Source: Canna indica
Taxonomy: Eukaryota; Streptophyta; Magnoliopsida; Zingiberales; Cannaceae
DNA length: 64,000 nt
Assembly (NCBI GenBank): GCA_034359265.1
Contig: CP136895.1
Location: forward strand, 47,944,001 to 48,008,000
Reading direction: 5' to 3'
This document shows positions 31,761-43,935 of the stretch, piece after piece; position 1 is the stretch's first letter; each line of letters begins with the position of its first letter. A program made the translations under genes and the position numbers. The notes under the pieces are model-generated. The model ran no database searches. It was not told the origin of the DNA and saw only the letters and a program-made list of their open reading frames with translations.

Positions 31761-34682
31761 AACACTTGAAGATGACTGATTGTCTGGCTTTTTTTTTTTT
31801 TGAGTCTGTTGCTGCTCCTTACTGAGGTGGTGTTCCTGCTCCTTATTGAGGTGGTGCTCCTGCTCCTTACTGAGGTGGAGCTCTGTTGAGTGCCTTGGGT
31901 GGGTTGGGTGCCTTGAGTGGGTTGGCTCACCTGGGTGCCTTGAGGATGGACAAACTGCCCTCCTCCAAATCTTTCTTCATGGAGTATTCTAACTTTTGTA
32001 TTAGGCATCTACATGAAAGTTAGAATTAGATAACTGAAATCTATAATTTATAACTGGAATTAAATAACTTACATGCACATATGTATTTCCTGTTTCAGTG
32101 TCAATTGTTACTCCAAATCCCTTTGCTGCCATAGCCCTTTCCTTGTGCACAAGCTTCTCATAACTAACAAGTCTCTTAATAACATCCATCTTTAGTCTCT
32201 TTGCAGGTGATTGCACATCTTGGTTCTCCAAATTGATTTGCACATCTTGGTTCTCCAAATTGATTTGTACACCTTGGTTCTCTAAATTGAATTGCACACC
32301 CTGGTTCTTATGTGGTCTCCCCCTTTTCTTCCCTTGTTTCAAAACAAATTTGTTAGTAAAAATATTGTAAAAAATAGATTTATTAATAAACAGGCAAGGA
32401 CAAATATTAAGTTACCTAACTAGATGATGGTTGACTTGATATTGGTCTTTTATCCTTGTTTTTGCATGACCTTTTGTTAAGTTCCCACATCCTGCATGAG
32501 CAACTATTTTGTTCTAGCTCTACATCATAGTTGTTATCCATGTGTTTAACCTCAAACTTCTTATATCCAGCATGTGTTGCTATGCAGAAGCCATTAACAA
32601 CTTTGTTCTCCTCTACTTTTTCCCTAATTTTAGGGCATATGGTATCATCACTTTTCATTATCATCTCCCTCTTTTTTGCCATCCTTTTCATTATTGTCCT
32701 TCTAATGTCCTCTAACATGTCAATCAAAAGCCTATTTCTTGCCCTCAAAATGTATCCATTAAAATATTCAAACATGTTATTGTCAATGATCTTACATTTT
32801 GGCAATGTACTGATTTTAAACCTACAGAACTTGTCTGAACCAATTTTAATGAAATCATCATGTGCAACTTGAGAAAGTACCTTCATCTCATACATGTGTT
32901 CATTGAATTGAGCTTCTGTGGTGCTCTTTGCAGCCTTCCAGAAAAGGTTCTTCAAAGCATAACCCACATGCTTCTTCTTTCAATTAACATATAAATGTCT
33001 TGCGCAGTTTCTATGTTATGCATTAGGCATAAGAGCCCTAACTGTATTTTGAAGACCCTATAAGAGACAAACAAACATAAGTAGAGTATACATACATGAG
33101 ATAAAAAAAATAAAATCTAAATGTTCACTTATACCTTTTGCTGATCACTTATAATTGTCCATCCAAAACCATCTACAATGCCTAAGTGTTCAGTTAATCT
33201 TATCAAAAACCACCTCCATGATTCTTCATTCTCACCTTCAACCACAGCCCAACATACTAGAAACATCTGATTGTTTCCATCCCTACCAACTGCAGACAGT
33301 AGTTGGCCACCAGCTTTTGACTTCAAAAAACACCCATCCAATGAAATCACGGGCCTACAACCACCCAAAAACCCTTCTTTCAATGCATCAAAACCAACAA
33401 ATATCCTCTTGAATCTGTTATAACCCTCAACCATTATGGGAAACAGCCCATGTTTGTACACCTTCTTCAGTTTAACTACATAAGATGACAACATCTTATA
33501 ATGATCAGTCAATGAGCCTGATAATGCTTTCAATGCCCTTACTCTGGCTCTATAACATACATTCTTAGTGACTGATATGTCAAATTTTTGATCAATATCT
33601 ATTTGCATTTCAAGTACATTCCATTCTGGTTTTTCCCTAAAAGTTTTCATGTAGTGCCTTGCAAGCCATTTAGATGAGGCTTGCTTGTTTCTTGCTGGTC
33701 TAGAGCATTTATGCTCTGAATCATATCTCTTAATCACAAATGCTTCATTCCTTTGTGTTAAGCTTTCATAAATCCTCCAAGGACATTTGGCACTACACCT
33801 AGCCTATACATTTTTCTCACCAGACCTAGTAAATTTAATAGCCTTCTCATTCTTCAAAGCATAGTCTTGAACAGCTTGCCTGAACTGTCCTGCTGACTCA
33901 AACCTCATGTTAAGGCAAAATTCTTCAGATTCTTTGCCCCTAAATCCTTTACCCTTTGGTTTTCTTAATTTTTTTATATCTTCATCATCACTACTATTAG
34001 GTGTTTGCATTGATTCAGTTGAAGTATCACTTGATGATTCATTAGAACTTGATGAATCATTGTTCTCACCCTTAGCTTTCCTGTGCTGATCTTCTCCACC
34101 ACTGGTACCTTGCTCATCTTTACTGTGCTGATCTCCTCCACCAATGATACCTTGCTCATCTTCCCTGTGCTCATCTCCTCCACCACTAGTACCTTGCTCA
34201 TCATTATTCTGTATTCTCTTCTTTCTCTTCACTATTATGTATTCCTCATCATCCTCATCACTTGTGCCAACATCTCCATCAAAATCAGTATGTTTATGAG
34301 CCTCATCCTGGTCTGCTCCTTCATGATCAGGCTCCAAATTCTCATTCTGGTTCTGATTTTTTAGAGCATGTTCTAGTTTCTTTTTCCTCAATGCATAATT
34401 TCTAACTCCTTATGAATAGAAATGTATAGACCCACAACTTATCGTCAATTTACACATCTCCTTAACTTCAGTTTCTGTCTTTATCTCCACCAGTCCAGAA
34501 GATAAGGGCTTCTTAGGGTCTTTGTACCACAATTTAGTTCGAGAGTAACCTAATGTCTCTACCAAGAGTCTCATGTCAGACAATATAACTGTATTTGAAA
34601 TCATATCATCTTCTCTGACTAAGAGCAGTTCACCCCCCACATAGCATACATGGGGTTCAAAAATCATTTGACCACCACACAT
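31757..34682 (-). pseudogene. MURA-type (MuDR) transposase gene of the MULE, decayed
   Basis: It starts at ATG 34682. The N-terminal part (to 34410) has YVGGELLLV and LGYSRTKLWYKDP, a PB1-like domain seen in plant MuDR transposases. An acidic Ser/Asp/Glu linker follows (34390-33990), then the MuDR DNA-binding region (FCLNMRFESAGQFRQAV; later KRYDSEHKCSRPARNK). The MULE DDE domain has VISLDGCFLKSKAGGQLLSA and AVVEGENEESWRWFL. An intron (about 33133-33062) joins SDQQK to GLQNTVRALMPNA. The next part ends in CSCRMWEL, the start of a SWIM zinc finger whose second half is missing. C-terminal exons 32342-32073 and 32008-31757 join across a GTAAGT...TAG intron (NTYVH|MPNTKVRI). In-frame stops occur after HFYS, after GEKNV, and twice after the intron (MPNA, LYVN). 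It cannot make a full transposase. Confidence 0.9.
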
Positions 34683-34847
34683 GAAAATGAATATGCGACA
34701 GATGGCAAAGAGTGAAAAAATAATGAAAAAATTGGATTCACATGTATATTAGGACCACAACACATGGATTAAAAAAAAAGATGACACATGCGAAAGAAAC
34801 CAAAAATATACCTGTTGTTTTTGGGACCACAACTTCGCAATGTTCTC

Positions 34848-35238
34848 ACCGCTCGTCCCTTCGTGCCCTAATCCAGCGACAAAGGCGACAAAAATCTTCC
34901 TCTTCGGAGTGTTCGAGCAGGTGAGCAGGTAAAATAAGGACTAGAGCATCGAGCGCGCCCAATTTGGAGAGGAGGAGAACATTACCATTTTGCCCGTCCC
35001 CGTTTCAAAAAATATTAGCATCGGGGGTGGGTAATTTCGTAATTTTATGTTACCCTTTACTCGTTCATTGAAATTATATTCCACGTTTGGCAAAGTAACT
35101 TGCCACGTCGTCACCGTTAACGACCATGTCAGCAAAGACCGTCAGAAATGACGGTGTCTGCTAAACGGGGTGACAGAATCTAAGTTCGTGTATTTTCTTG
35201 CTAATGGAAAAAGTTTATGTTTTTTTTAGTATTTACTC
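34848..35238 (-). repeat. Right terminal inverted repeat of the MULE
   Basis: It pairs with the left TIR over about 390 bp with numerous substitutions; it ends at C35238 before the TATAATTAA duplication. Confidence 0.9.
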
Positions 35239-35247
35239 TATAATTAA

Positions 35248-35360
35248 AATATCATACTTTGAGGAAACTAAATTAATGACAAGTTGAGTAGTATACCAAA
35301 AAAAATGATTTAAGAGCACGATAGGAGCCAAAATAAGCTAGCCTAATCTCCAAGGTGAAA
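35248..35360. other. Short spacer between MULE and LTR fragment
   Basis: AT-rich, nothing recognised. Confidence 0.4.
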
Positions 35361-36010
35361 AGTATCGTTAGTCTAAGGTTTTCAACCTTGGTCTTAATTA
35401 TCTTGGTTTTGATTATAACAAACTAGAAACTAATGTTTGATTGAGAAATAATTTCATATTGCAAGTCGATAAACACACAACGTTCACGGTCGAAAAAGAT
35501 TGGAATGAAATCAAAAATTCTAAAGAGGACATTGCTCGATGTTTGAAAATAAAGAAAAACTTTGAAGACTTGGTTTAGGGTCTAAATTAATCAATGTATT
35601 ATCTTTATGATGTATGTTGGAAATCCGAACCAATCTCGAATCAGAGCTGAAACCGCCCTTTAGATAGTTTCTGTTGAAGGTTCCTTTAAAGGTTTAGTCG
35701 ATGACCAACGACTAGTCGTTGAACTCATTGAGACATCCTAAAAGATTTATTGAGTCTTAATTGTGTCACTCCTTCAAGAAATCCTAGCTTGAGCCACATA
35801 ATCTTGATTGAGGCCTGTTCTTTCAAGTTTCATCGTCAAAAGATATCAAGAGTATTAAATTCTTCTAATTCACAAATGTTTAAAATATGTATATTTTTTA
35901 TGGTAAGGTACTATCTATACAGAAATACATTGTCCATGTTATTTTACGATATCAAAATCCTCAACCCTTCCTATTTTTGTTGATTTATGTTAGTACGATC
36001 CTAAAATTCA
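35360..36010 (+). mobile_element. Copia LTR fragment
   Basis: The wording 'aaggttttcaaccttggtcttaatt' then 'gattataacaaac' matches the start of the LTR at 46369, allowing for substitutions. Later parts ('cttcaagaaatcctagcttgagcc', 'agatatcaagag') match its downstream region in the same order. The terminal TGTTGG and the right end are missing, so this is a fragment. Confidence 0.6.
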
Positions 36011-36069
36011 TAATGAGATTTAGTCTATTCTATTAGGTTTTGATTATTCTAGTTACTCAAAGTTAATCA

Positions 36070-36801
36070 CTAGAGATTTAAATTGCATACATATAAGGAG
36101 GATAAATGTGATGAATTATTTTTTACTATTTCTAAACTAATATGAGAACTTGTGACTTTGTCCACAATGTTGGATTGCTTGATTTGAGTTTTTTTTTACC
36201 AAAGCTTACATGGTCTAACAATAGTAATGATCATCATAGAATTTTGATTCGATTGAACTGTGTTTTTTTTATAGAAAAAAGTGGCTTTATAACACAGCCA
36301 TTACATAGCGTAAACGTGGTAATATACGCACAAAGCGTATTACAAGATGTACAAAGACGTGAAAAATGCGCACAAAATATTACAACTAGGGATTAAACTC
36401 AAGACCTAGACAACATATCCAAATGCTACTACCACTTAAGCACAAGTATGTTCACAATTGAACTGTGTTTTTGCTAATGTCATTTTGTTGCATTTTTCTG
36501 GAAATGCCTCTATGTGTCATCTTAAAATATTTGTTTCTAATCATTGTTCCATTTCCATTAGATTACCTGCTTTTCAAATTGTGGAATGTAAATTGTTTAA
36601 ATTTAAATTTTTTTGACTGACTATGATGATATTGCAATTAATTGTATTTGGAGTAATAATTGTCAAAACTCTGGTTATTACAACCTATATTCTTTAAATT
36701 TAAGGAATGCAAGTCAGCTATGTGAGCCTAGGATAGAGATAGATTAATATTTGAGAATACCACTTTGAAGATAATTTTTAGACAATTTTGAGGCCAACCT
36801 T
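36070..36801 (+). pseudogene. LINE (L1-type) ORF2 fragment: endonuclease and linker region
   Basis: Conceptual reading gives a RDLNCIHI-like start (the GDFN motif of the AP endonuclease), then FVHNVGLLDLSFFLPKLTWSNN. This matches the 'L-DL----FTW-N' block of plant L1 endonucleases, followed by an RLN-F-N step and SNHCSISI (the SDH motif). After the SINE insertion the frame continues to about 36801 with YNLYSLNLR-like linker sequence, then stops at the CACTA insertion and resumes at 44793. Many stops and frameshifts are present. The element is read as one old LINE. Confidence 0.7.
36268..36456 (-). mobile_element. SINE with 16-bp target-site duplication
   Basis: It is flanked by ATTGAACTGTGTTTTT at 36252-36267 and 36457-36472. 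Read on the minus strand, the head has a tRNA-like A box (GTGCTTAAGTGG) and B box region (GAGTTTAATCC). The tail is 'ttctataaaaaaaa'. It has no coding capacity and would depend on a LINE for movement. It sits inside the LINE endonuclease region, so it is younger than that LINE. A second copy lies at 21781-21940. Confidence 0.9.
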
Positions 36802-37229
36802 CACTACTAGAAATGTTAGAATCACCGACGGCCATCACCCATAGCCGCCCAGGTCGTTGGAATGACCCATGACGTTCCTACGGCCACTCGGCCCATTGCA
36901 GATGTGATATATTTGCAACAGCTTCCCTACAGTCGCTCAGGTCATTGCTTATAAGTCAATGGCGTGAACGCGACACGCAAATGAAATAACTTATCAGCAA
37001 CAGCTTTGCGGAGGCCGTGTTAGACGTTGCTAATGATATTATCACATTAGCAATGACTTACTTACGGCTTCTGTACCCGTCGGTCTTAAGTCGATGGCGC
37101 GCTCGTGGCGCAAAAATGAAATACTTATCAGCAACGGCTTTGCGGAGGCCGCACAACCATTGCTGATGATATTATTTATTTGCAACGGCGTTCCAACGGT
37201 TAAGTGAGCCATTGGTGATAAGTTTATTT

Positions 37230-37520
37230 AACTCACGATCGTGCCCACCCCCTTTCTCCCTGCTTCCTTCTTTCTTCTTTGCCGACGCCGTCGACGCCCT
37301 CCTCGCTGCTGACTTTTCACCCGCCGACGCCGACGCCGCCGCTGCGCCCTCCGACGCTGGAAGCTTCTCTGTGCGCCTCCATGTATCATTCTCAACTCCT
37401 CTCCTCCATTATAAGGGCCGGCAGGCGGACCTTTGTCCAATGTCCGACATTGGACACTGGATGTCGGCGCCAGAGTCCACTAGACTCCAGCGCCGGAAAA
37501 GTGGTCCATTAGGGATTTTG
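37230..37520 (+). promoter_or_regulatory. GC-rich leader/promoter block of the second CACTA
   Basis: It is rich in GCCGACGCC words and followed by 'gattagggtttgattaaaccc'. It matches in position the block at 30905-31235 of the other copy. The open frames here (37212-37532) are not conserved with the other copy and are not supported as proteins. Confidence 0.45.
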
Positions 37521-37770
37521 ATTAGGGTTTGATTAAACCCTAATCAAATTTTATTAAGGTTAAATTAAAACCAAATTTATATATTTTTTATTAATTTTTT
37601 ATGTTAATTAATGTTATAATTTGATTAATGTTAATAATGTTATAGTTTGGTTAATGTTAATTAATTACTGTGATTGTGATTCGGGTTAATATTGATTATG
37701 GTTTAATTATTTTTAGTTTATTTAATATTAGTGTTGATTAATTTAATGTTAATTAATTAGTATTAATGGA

Positions 37771-37897
37771 ATCGTCCACTGTGGACACACTTTGGAATCT
37801 TCCACTGTGGACTCGCGCCAAAATTGTCCATGGTGGACTCACGCCGGAATCGTTCACTTTGGACTCGCGCCCGAATCATCCACTATGGACTCGAACC
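37771..37897. repeat. Array of 26-bp tandem repeats, about 4.9 units
   Basis: Unit: atcgtccactgtggactc then gcgccgga, with a strict 26-bp period. It is related to the array at 30559-30777 read on the other strand. Confidence 0.9.
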
Positions 37898-38096
37898 GAC
37901 ATCCACAAATTTAGAAAATAAATTAATCATGACGAGTTGATACGTTTCACATACGCATCGATGATTCAAATATGATTTTGCAAAACCTTAGAGTCGTTCG
38001 GGGGTTGTATGTTCGTGTAAACGAAGTAGGTGATCTTTTATACGACATACAACCATTGAATTATCCCTAATTTGACAATTTGGAAACATAGCTATT

Positions 38097-38275
38097 TGTA
38101 TTGCACTTAGTTGTTTCTTTTAACCGATACTCATTCATAAATTTTGGCTATTGTATCTTCATTATTCTTTGATACGCGCCTAGATGATATGCGTATTTGA
38201 AGAACTATAGGGACATACTACCGAAATTTAGAATGAAGTTAACGGTTAAAAGAAATACTTAGTGCAATATGAATA
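38097..38275. repeat. Decayed palindrome upstream of TNP2 in the second CACTA
   Basis: Arms 'gtattgcacttag' (38098) and 'cttagtgcaata' (38273) pair imperfectly around a centre near 38185. This is the counterpart of the palindrome at 30167-30342. Confidence 0.75.
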
Positions 38276-38339
38276 ACATGAATCCCGACATCTCACCTAA
38301 AGACATTAATTGAAGATATTGTAATTGATTGACAGAATC

Positions 38340-41300
38340 ATGTCGGGCGATCGAAGTTGGATTTACCAACGTTTTGATCGTGGAGCTTTAATGAATGAGT
38401 TTCGATTAGGCGTAACTTACTTCCTAAATTTCGCTTATTCGAATTGAAAATTCGTTAGTGGTGATAAAATCCGATGTCTGTGCCGCATTTGCACAAATGC
38501 ATGATTTTTGGATCGAAAAGCTATCACTCTGCACCTGTATAGCAAAAGATTTGCACCAAGGTATTTTCTATGGACTTGTCACGGGGAGTTATGTAAAGTC
38601 GGGACGTCGAGCAATCCTGTCGTTCAAACACATGGTGAATCTTCTTCTGCTGGTGTTTCTTCATCCAGTCCATCTAATCCATATAGAACTATGATACTTG
38701 ATAATCTTGGCGATCAATTCCACTTGAATGATAATGTCAAGCGGTCAGTTACTGAGACGTCAGTGCCACCAGATACTGCAGGTGTTGATGTCACAAAATT
38801 GTCATTAGAAGTACAACCTGCGGTAAAGATTGAATTGTCGAATAAAGAAGCCGTAGAATTTTACAAAATGTTGAAAGCTGTCGATGAACCTTTGTATGAG
38901 AATTATCCTAAATACACTAAGTTTTCAACAATGACGCAACTCTTGAATATCAAGGCCGATTGTAATATCAGCAGAGTTGCGTTTGATCGGATTGTGGGAT
39001 TGATTAATGGAATGCTACCTACAGATAACAAGTTTTAGCCAACTTTTTATAATACTAAAAAGTTGATGAGAAAATTAGGGCTTGGGTACAAAAAAATACA
39101 TGCATGCCCAAATAACTACATTTTATATTATAAAGAAAATGCGCAGTTTGATAAATGCCCTATATGTGAACATCCTCGTTACAAGGAGAAGAAATCGGCC
39201 CGACAGAAAAATATCTCGTTTAAGGTGCTTCGGTATTTTTCACTAACACCGATGCTTCAAAGATTACTCATATCGGAAAAGACTGCCCCCTACATGAGTT
39301 GGCATGCAAGAAGTCGTGATGTTACAGTAATGACTCATCCATCTGACAGTGAAGCATGGAAACATTTGGATACATGTTATCCTTCATTTGCTAGGGATAC
39401 TAGAAATATCATATTGGGATACTAGATAATCAATGATTTTTCGGCCTACGACAAGTTTTTTTGTTGGAGCACTCACGGTCGACTCTCTTGTCTGTATTGT
39501 ATAGAAAACTCTAAATCATTTAGTCTTCAGAATGGACGAAAAATATCATTCTTTGATTAGCATCGTCGGTTCCTATCGACTAACCATTAGTATCAAAGAA
39601 ATCGTAATAAATTTACCAAGGGTACAATCGAAAGAGATGAGCCACCACCGATGTTGTCTGGTGAACAAATGCTAGCACGTGTTTCATTGCTTCCAGAGAC
39701 TACTTTTGGTCGAAATGATAGAGTGTCGGATTTTGGTCAAACTCATAACTGAGTGTTGGAGTTCATTATTGATTCAGCATAATTTGGACGTCATGCACAT
39801 TGAGAAAAATGTATTTGATAATATTTTTAACACTTTGATGGATGATTCCGGGAAAATTAAAGATAATGCCAAGGCCCGACATGATCTGAAAATACTTTGT
39901 AAGAGGCCGGAGTTGAAGTTACAAGAGGTCAACGATGATATCTGAAGCCGAAGGCCCCGTATGTATTAAATAAACAACAAATGAAAGATATTTGTTAATG
40001 GATCAAACAACTCAGATTACCCGATGGATATGCCTCAAACTTATCTTGATGTGTGAACGTCAATGATTGCAAAATATCAGGGATGAAGAGCCATGATTGT
40101 CATGTATTCATGCAGAGATTGCTTCCAATCACATTCCGAGATCTTCTACCTGATAATATTTGAGATCTATTGATTGAATTAAGTATATTTTTTAGAAACA
40201 TTTATGCAAATATCCTTCGAGTCGAAGATATGTCAGCAATTAAAAATAATATTATCAAAATTATATGCAAGCTAGAGTAGTTTTTCCCTCCTGCCTTTTT
40301 TGACTCGATGGAGCATCTACCGATACACTTAGCATATGAGGCACGAGTTGGTGGCCCTGTTCAGTACCGGTGGATGTACTTATTTGAAAGATATATGAAT
40401 AGTTTGAAGTAAAAAGTAAAGAACACTGCAGTTGTTGAAGGATCAATATCTGAATCGTATATCATCCAAAAAATTTCAACATTTTGCTCATTTTACTTTA
40501 AATCGAGCGTGCAGACAAGATTTGATTGTCTTCCATCTAACGACGATGGGGGAGTTCGATATTCAGATGATCGTTTAAATATATTCTGTCACTCTGGTCG
40601 TGCTTTTGGTTCTTGTTCGTCTCGACACTTAAGCGACGAAGAGTACCATTTGGCACAATTGTATGTATTACTCAATTGTCCAGAGATTGAACAATTTATT
40701 GAAATATTTGACATTGAGATGGTGCAAAAAATACTCTATTCACAACGATAAGGAATTGGAGACATTACGGAATCGCAATTTTCCTACTTGGATCCGGGCT
40801 TACAACAAATATCACAGAGCTGAAATAGATGAGAAAATATTTAAGTTTGTTGGTGGACCATCACAACTAGTGCCATTTTATAGCGGATATTTTGTTAATG
40901 GGTATTAAATTTCACGTGGTTGAATATGCGTTTACGAAGAAGACTATGAATGCTGAGGTCTGCGTTAAAGGGACAACGTATGTTGAATATGATATAGATT
41001 TTTATGGATTGTTGGAAGAAGTGATAGAATTGCACTACTTCGGCTTGAAATCAGTTATCCTATTTAAGTGTCATTGGTTCGATACAATAGATAGAGGCAT
41101 GAAAGTTCAAACTTTTTGAGGTTAATTACAAATCGAAATTGTCAACAAATAAGCCTTTTATATCAGCATCACAAGTCGAACAAGTATATTATGTGAAGTA
41201 TCCGGCTCAAAATAAAGATAAAACAGATTGGCGTGTAGCTTGTAAGACTTGAACTAGAGAAAGAATTGATCCGATAGCGGGAGAAAATGAGCTGATACCT

Positions 41301-41525
41301 GATGTGACAGATGATTTCTATCAAGAAGAGGATCCTCCCGCAGTAGACTGTATTATTCCAATACTCGAGGATGCGAACACAGAGTTAGTTCAATTAGAAG
41401 TTGAATATGTTGATGATGACGATCAAGAAGTTGAGGAAGGTAGAGATGAAGAAGTAGAATTTGAAGAAGATAAAGAAGATGAAGAAGAAGAATTCGAAGA
41501 CTATTACTTAGACGATGAGGAATAA
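38340..41525 (+). pseudogene. TNP2-type transposase gene of the second CACTA, heavily decayed
   Basis: It starts at ATG 38340 (MSGDRSW). It collinearly matches the better copy at 30085-26661: associated domain to about 38450; tnp2 parts YENYPKYTKFSTMTQLLN and TAPYMSWHAR; DVMHIEKNVFDNIF near 39790; DUF4218 part IEIFDIEMV-type near 40700; DUF4216 part LHYFGLKSVILFKCHWFD near 41035; and the acidic end EEEFEDYYLDDEE. The block with the CTDGFNPFG catalytic motif (about 480 bp in the other copy, between 'aatatcat-ttgggat' and 'caatgatttt') is deleted at 39420. Many single-base stops and shifts are present (for example TAG after DNKF at 39036). It keeps the ~31 bp that the other copy lost near 40150-40205, which helps define that deletion. 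Confidence 0.9.
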
Positions 41526-41597
41526 TTATAAAGTATATATTCTATTAAATCTATTTCTACTATATATATAATCTAATTATATGCTTATTCGATAGCT

Positions 41598-43935
41598 ATG
41601 GTGGGTCGAGGTTATCGCCGGATGAGAGTTTCGGAGTCTCCGATCGATGAAACTCCAGCTTCTGTCGTACTTGCTCCTGCCGCTGATCCTCCTGCCACCA
41701 AAGCTAGTTCATCCAGACGCAGGCAGCCACGCGGGCCAAACAGGATTCAGCCTCCGCCAGCCGCGGAACAACGTAGACTTATTAGTGTGATCGGAGAGCG
41801 GTAATGTATTATGAATTATTAATTACGAGAGAAGCGCATATTTGGTCCTATAACTTTTCAATTTGTTGGACTTTGGTCCTATAAGTTTCATTTTGGTATT
41901 TTCAGTCTTATAAGTTTGCTCCGTAGCATAGATTTGGTCTTATCCGCGATGGTCCATTAACTCTCCGTCAATGTGGACTAACGCCGTTCATACACGTTGA
42001 CAGATTTGGTCATATATGTTTGCCCTGTAGCACATATTTAGTCCTTTTTGCGATGGTCCATTAACTCTCCGTCACGAAAAAATAAATGACGTTATGTCCA
42101 TGTTGATGGAGTTAATAGGCCGTCGTGGATAAGACCAAATCTATATGACAGACCGACATATAGACAAGTTGGTATGTTAACTCTGTAACAATATATTTGC
42201 TCCGTAACATATATAAGTTTATTTTGTAAAATAGATCATTTGGTCTTATTCATGATGGTCCGTTAACTTCGTCAATATGGACATAATGTCGTTTATTTTT
42301 TCGTTGGCGGAGAGTTAATGGACCATCACGGCTATGATCAAATTTGTGCTATGGGGCAAATATATTGGACCAAATTTGTGCTACGAGGCAAATATATGGC
42401 ACATGACAAACATATAAGACTGAAAATTTCGAAATGAAACTTTTAGGACCAAATCCGTCAACGTGTGTGAACGACGTTAATTCACATTGATGGAGAGTTA
42501 ACGGACCATCACGGATAGGACCAAATTTTTACTACGAAGCAAACTTATAGGACTGAAAATATCAAAATAAATTTTATAGGACTAAAGTCCAAAAAATTAA
42601 AAACTTATAGGACCAAATATGCACTTCTCCCTATTAATTATATATAATTCATTATATCATAATATAATATTATACTTTATTTTTGCTGTGCAGGTTCGAG
42701 TAGGAGGATGTCCCTAGGACTATATCGGGGACAATCCGATGATACATGCATGGGGCATGGCCCACGTGATCTCACGTGCCCCGTGAGCACGTGGACATGC
42801 TCTGGTGCGAGTTTGAGGTACATATTTAAAAATTTTATATACATGATGATTAATATTGGTACTAACATTATTGTTTTGTAGGTTCACTATACATGGCCAG
42901 AGGACCATAGGTCCTTCATTTACATTGCGTGGGAGGCCATTTCTCGGCTGAGGTACAACGGCCAGCTGGGGCAAGCCCAGTCCCAAGCGATGGCCCGAGC
43001 TGGGACTAGAAACATCGCAGAGACTCGAGGATACAGCCCCGATTGGATTACTTTGGATATCTGGGACTAGCTTGTGGCAATATGGTCGACAAAGTGGTGG
43101 CAGGAGGTAGGAGGTATCCTGGACTGCGGCTATAAATCGCATGTCCGGGGGAGGAGCGCGTCACACTGGCGGGTCTATTTCATTTGTAGTGCACGCGAGA
43201 CATATGGTAAGTATTATACATTAATTTTAATTATATATTGTATTTGTTACTCTGTGTACTAATTAATATATTTGTTTTATAAATATAGACGATGGTGATG
43301 CTTGTTGGGTCTGTTCAGCGACCCTCCTCGATGGACGTGTTCGAGCGGACCTACCGTCGAGGACTTGGGAAGGGAGAGTACATCGACATCCGCACTGTAG
43401 TCATCATGGTAAGTACATTTATTTCAATTAGACATTATTTATTTATAATTTAAGTTTTAGGAAAAATATGAAACAAAAATACAAACTCGTGCAGGAGACC
43501 TACACTCAGATGGTGACGCAGCGTAGGGGCACCCCCGAGGACTTTGACGCGAGAGCGTGGGTTGAAGCTGCAAATGGTTGGGACCACGGCCGCATATATG
43601 GCTTTGCAGACAGTGGTCATGCGCGAGTCGTGCTCGGGCCACTTGGGGCGCCGACCCCTCCAGTCACTAGTCAGCGGCCCTCCACCTCCCAGGCTCATGA
43701 CCAGAGTAGGATAACGACATTGGAGGAGACGATCGCGCGTCAGAGTGAGATGTTGGAGCGTTAGAGACAGATGATGGCGGAGATGAATGCTATATTACGC
43801 AATATCTCAGCTCATACCAGAGTTGGCATGCCTTCGACATCAGATACATTGTCATCGACCCTATCCACGCTAGTGTACACTCAGGCACTGCAGACCCCGC
43901 CGTATGATCCCGACCATCCTCCACCACCACAGTGA
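41598..43935 (+). pseudogene. tnpA-like (Transposase_24) gene of the second CACTA
   Basis: Exon 1 (41598-41800) starts MVGRGYRRMRVSESP and ends SVIGER before GTAATG. The intron runs to 42693 (TGTGCAG) and contains the whole 806-bp Mutator-type insertion. Exon 2 starts in 'gttcgagtaggagg' and carries a TGA at the same place as in the other CACTA. The next exons include WEAISRLRYNGQLGQA, then ETYTQMVTQRRGTPEDFDA and GWDHGRIYGFADSGHARVVLG. The tail has a coiled coil (TTLEETIARQSEMLER, then a TAG) and a Pro-rich end. Exon borders after 43200 are approximate. Stops in exon 2 (TGA), after LDIWD (TAG) and in the coiled coil show decay. Confidence 0.75.
41826..42631. mobile_element. 806-bp Mutator-type foldback element inside the tnpA intron
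   Basis: It starts CGAGAAGCGCATATTTGGTCC and ends GGACCAAATATGCACTTCTCCC. It is flanked by the 9-bp duplication TATTAATTA (41817-41825 and 42632-42640). Long inverted arms of about 190 bp or more pair across most of its length, with repeated 'tttggtcctat' and 'gatggtccattaactc' words. There is no coding. The other CACTA copy shows the empty site (26345-26368 region), confirming the borders. Confidence 0.9.

Larger units (their letters stand above)
23038..35238. mobile_element. 12.2-kb Mutator-like element (MULE) containing a nested CACTA
   Basis: The termini are GGGTAAATACCAAAA on the left and, as reverse complement, GAGTAAATACTAAAA on the right. They are flanked by the 9-bp duplication TATAATTAA (23029-23037 and 35239-35247). 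The inverted repeats run about 390-440 bp (left to about 23478, right from about 34848) and end inside the element near 'ggattagggcacgaaggg'. Inside are a broken mudrA-type transposase gene on the minus strand, a broken GRF-finger gene on the plus strand, and a 7.1-kb CACTA. Without the CACTA the element is about 5.1 kb. Stops in both genes and TIR divergence suggest an old, immobile copy. Confidence 0.95.

Noticed and set aside
37212..37532. 106-codon plus-strand frame
   Set aside because: It lies in the GC-rich leader of the second CACTA and is not conserved in the first copy.
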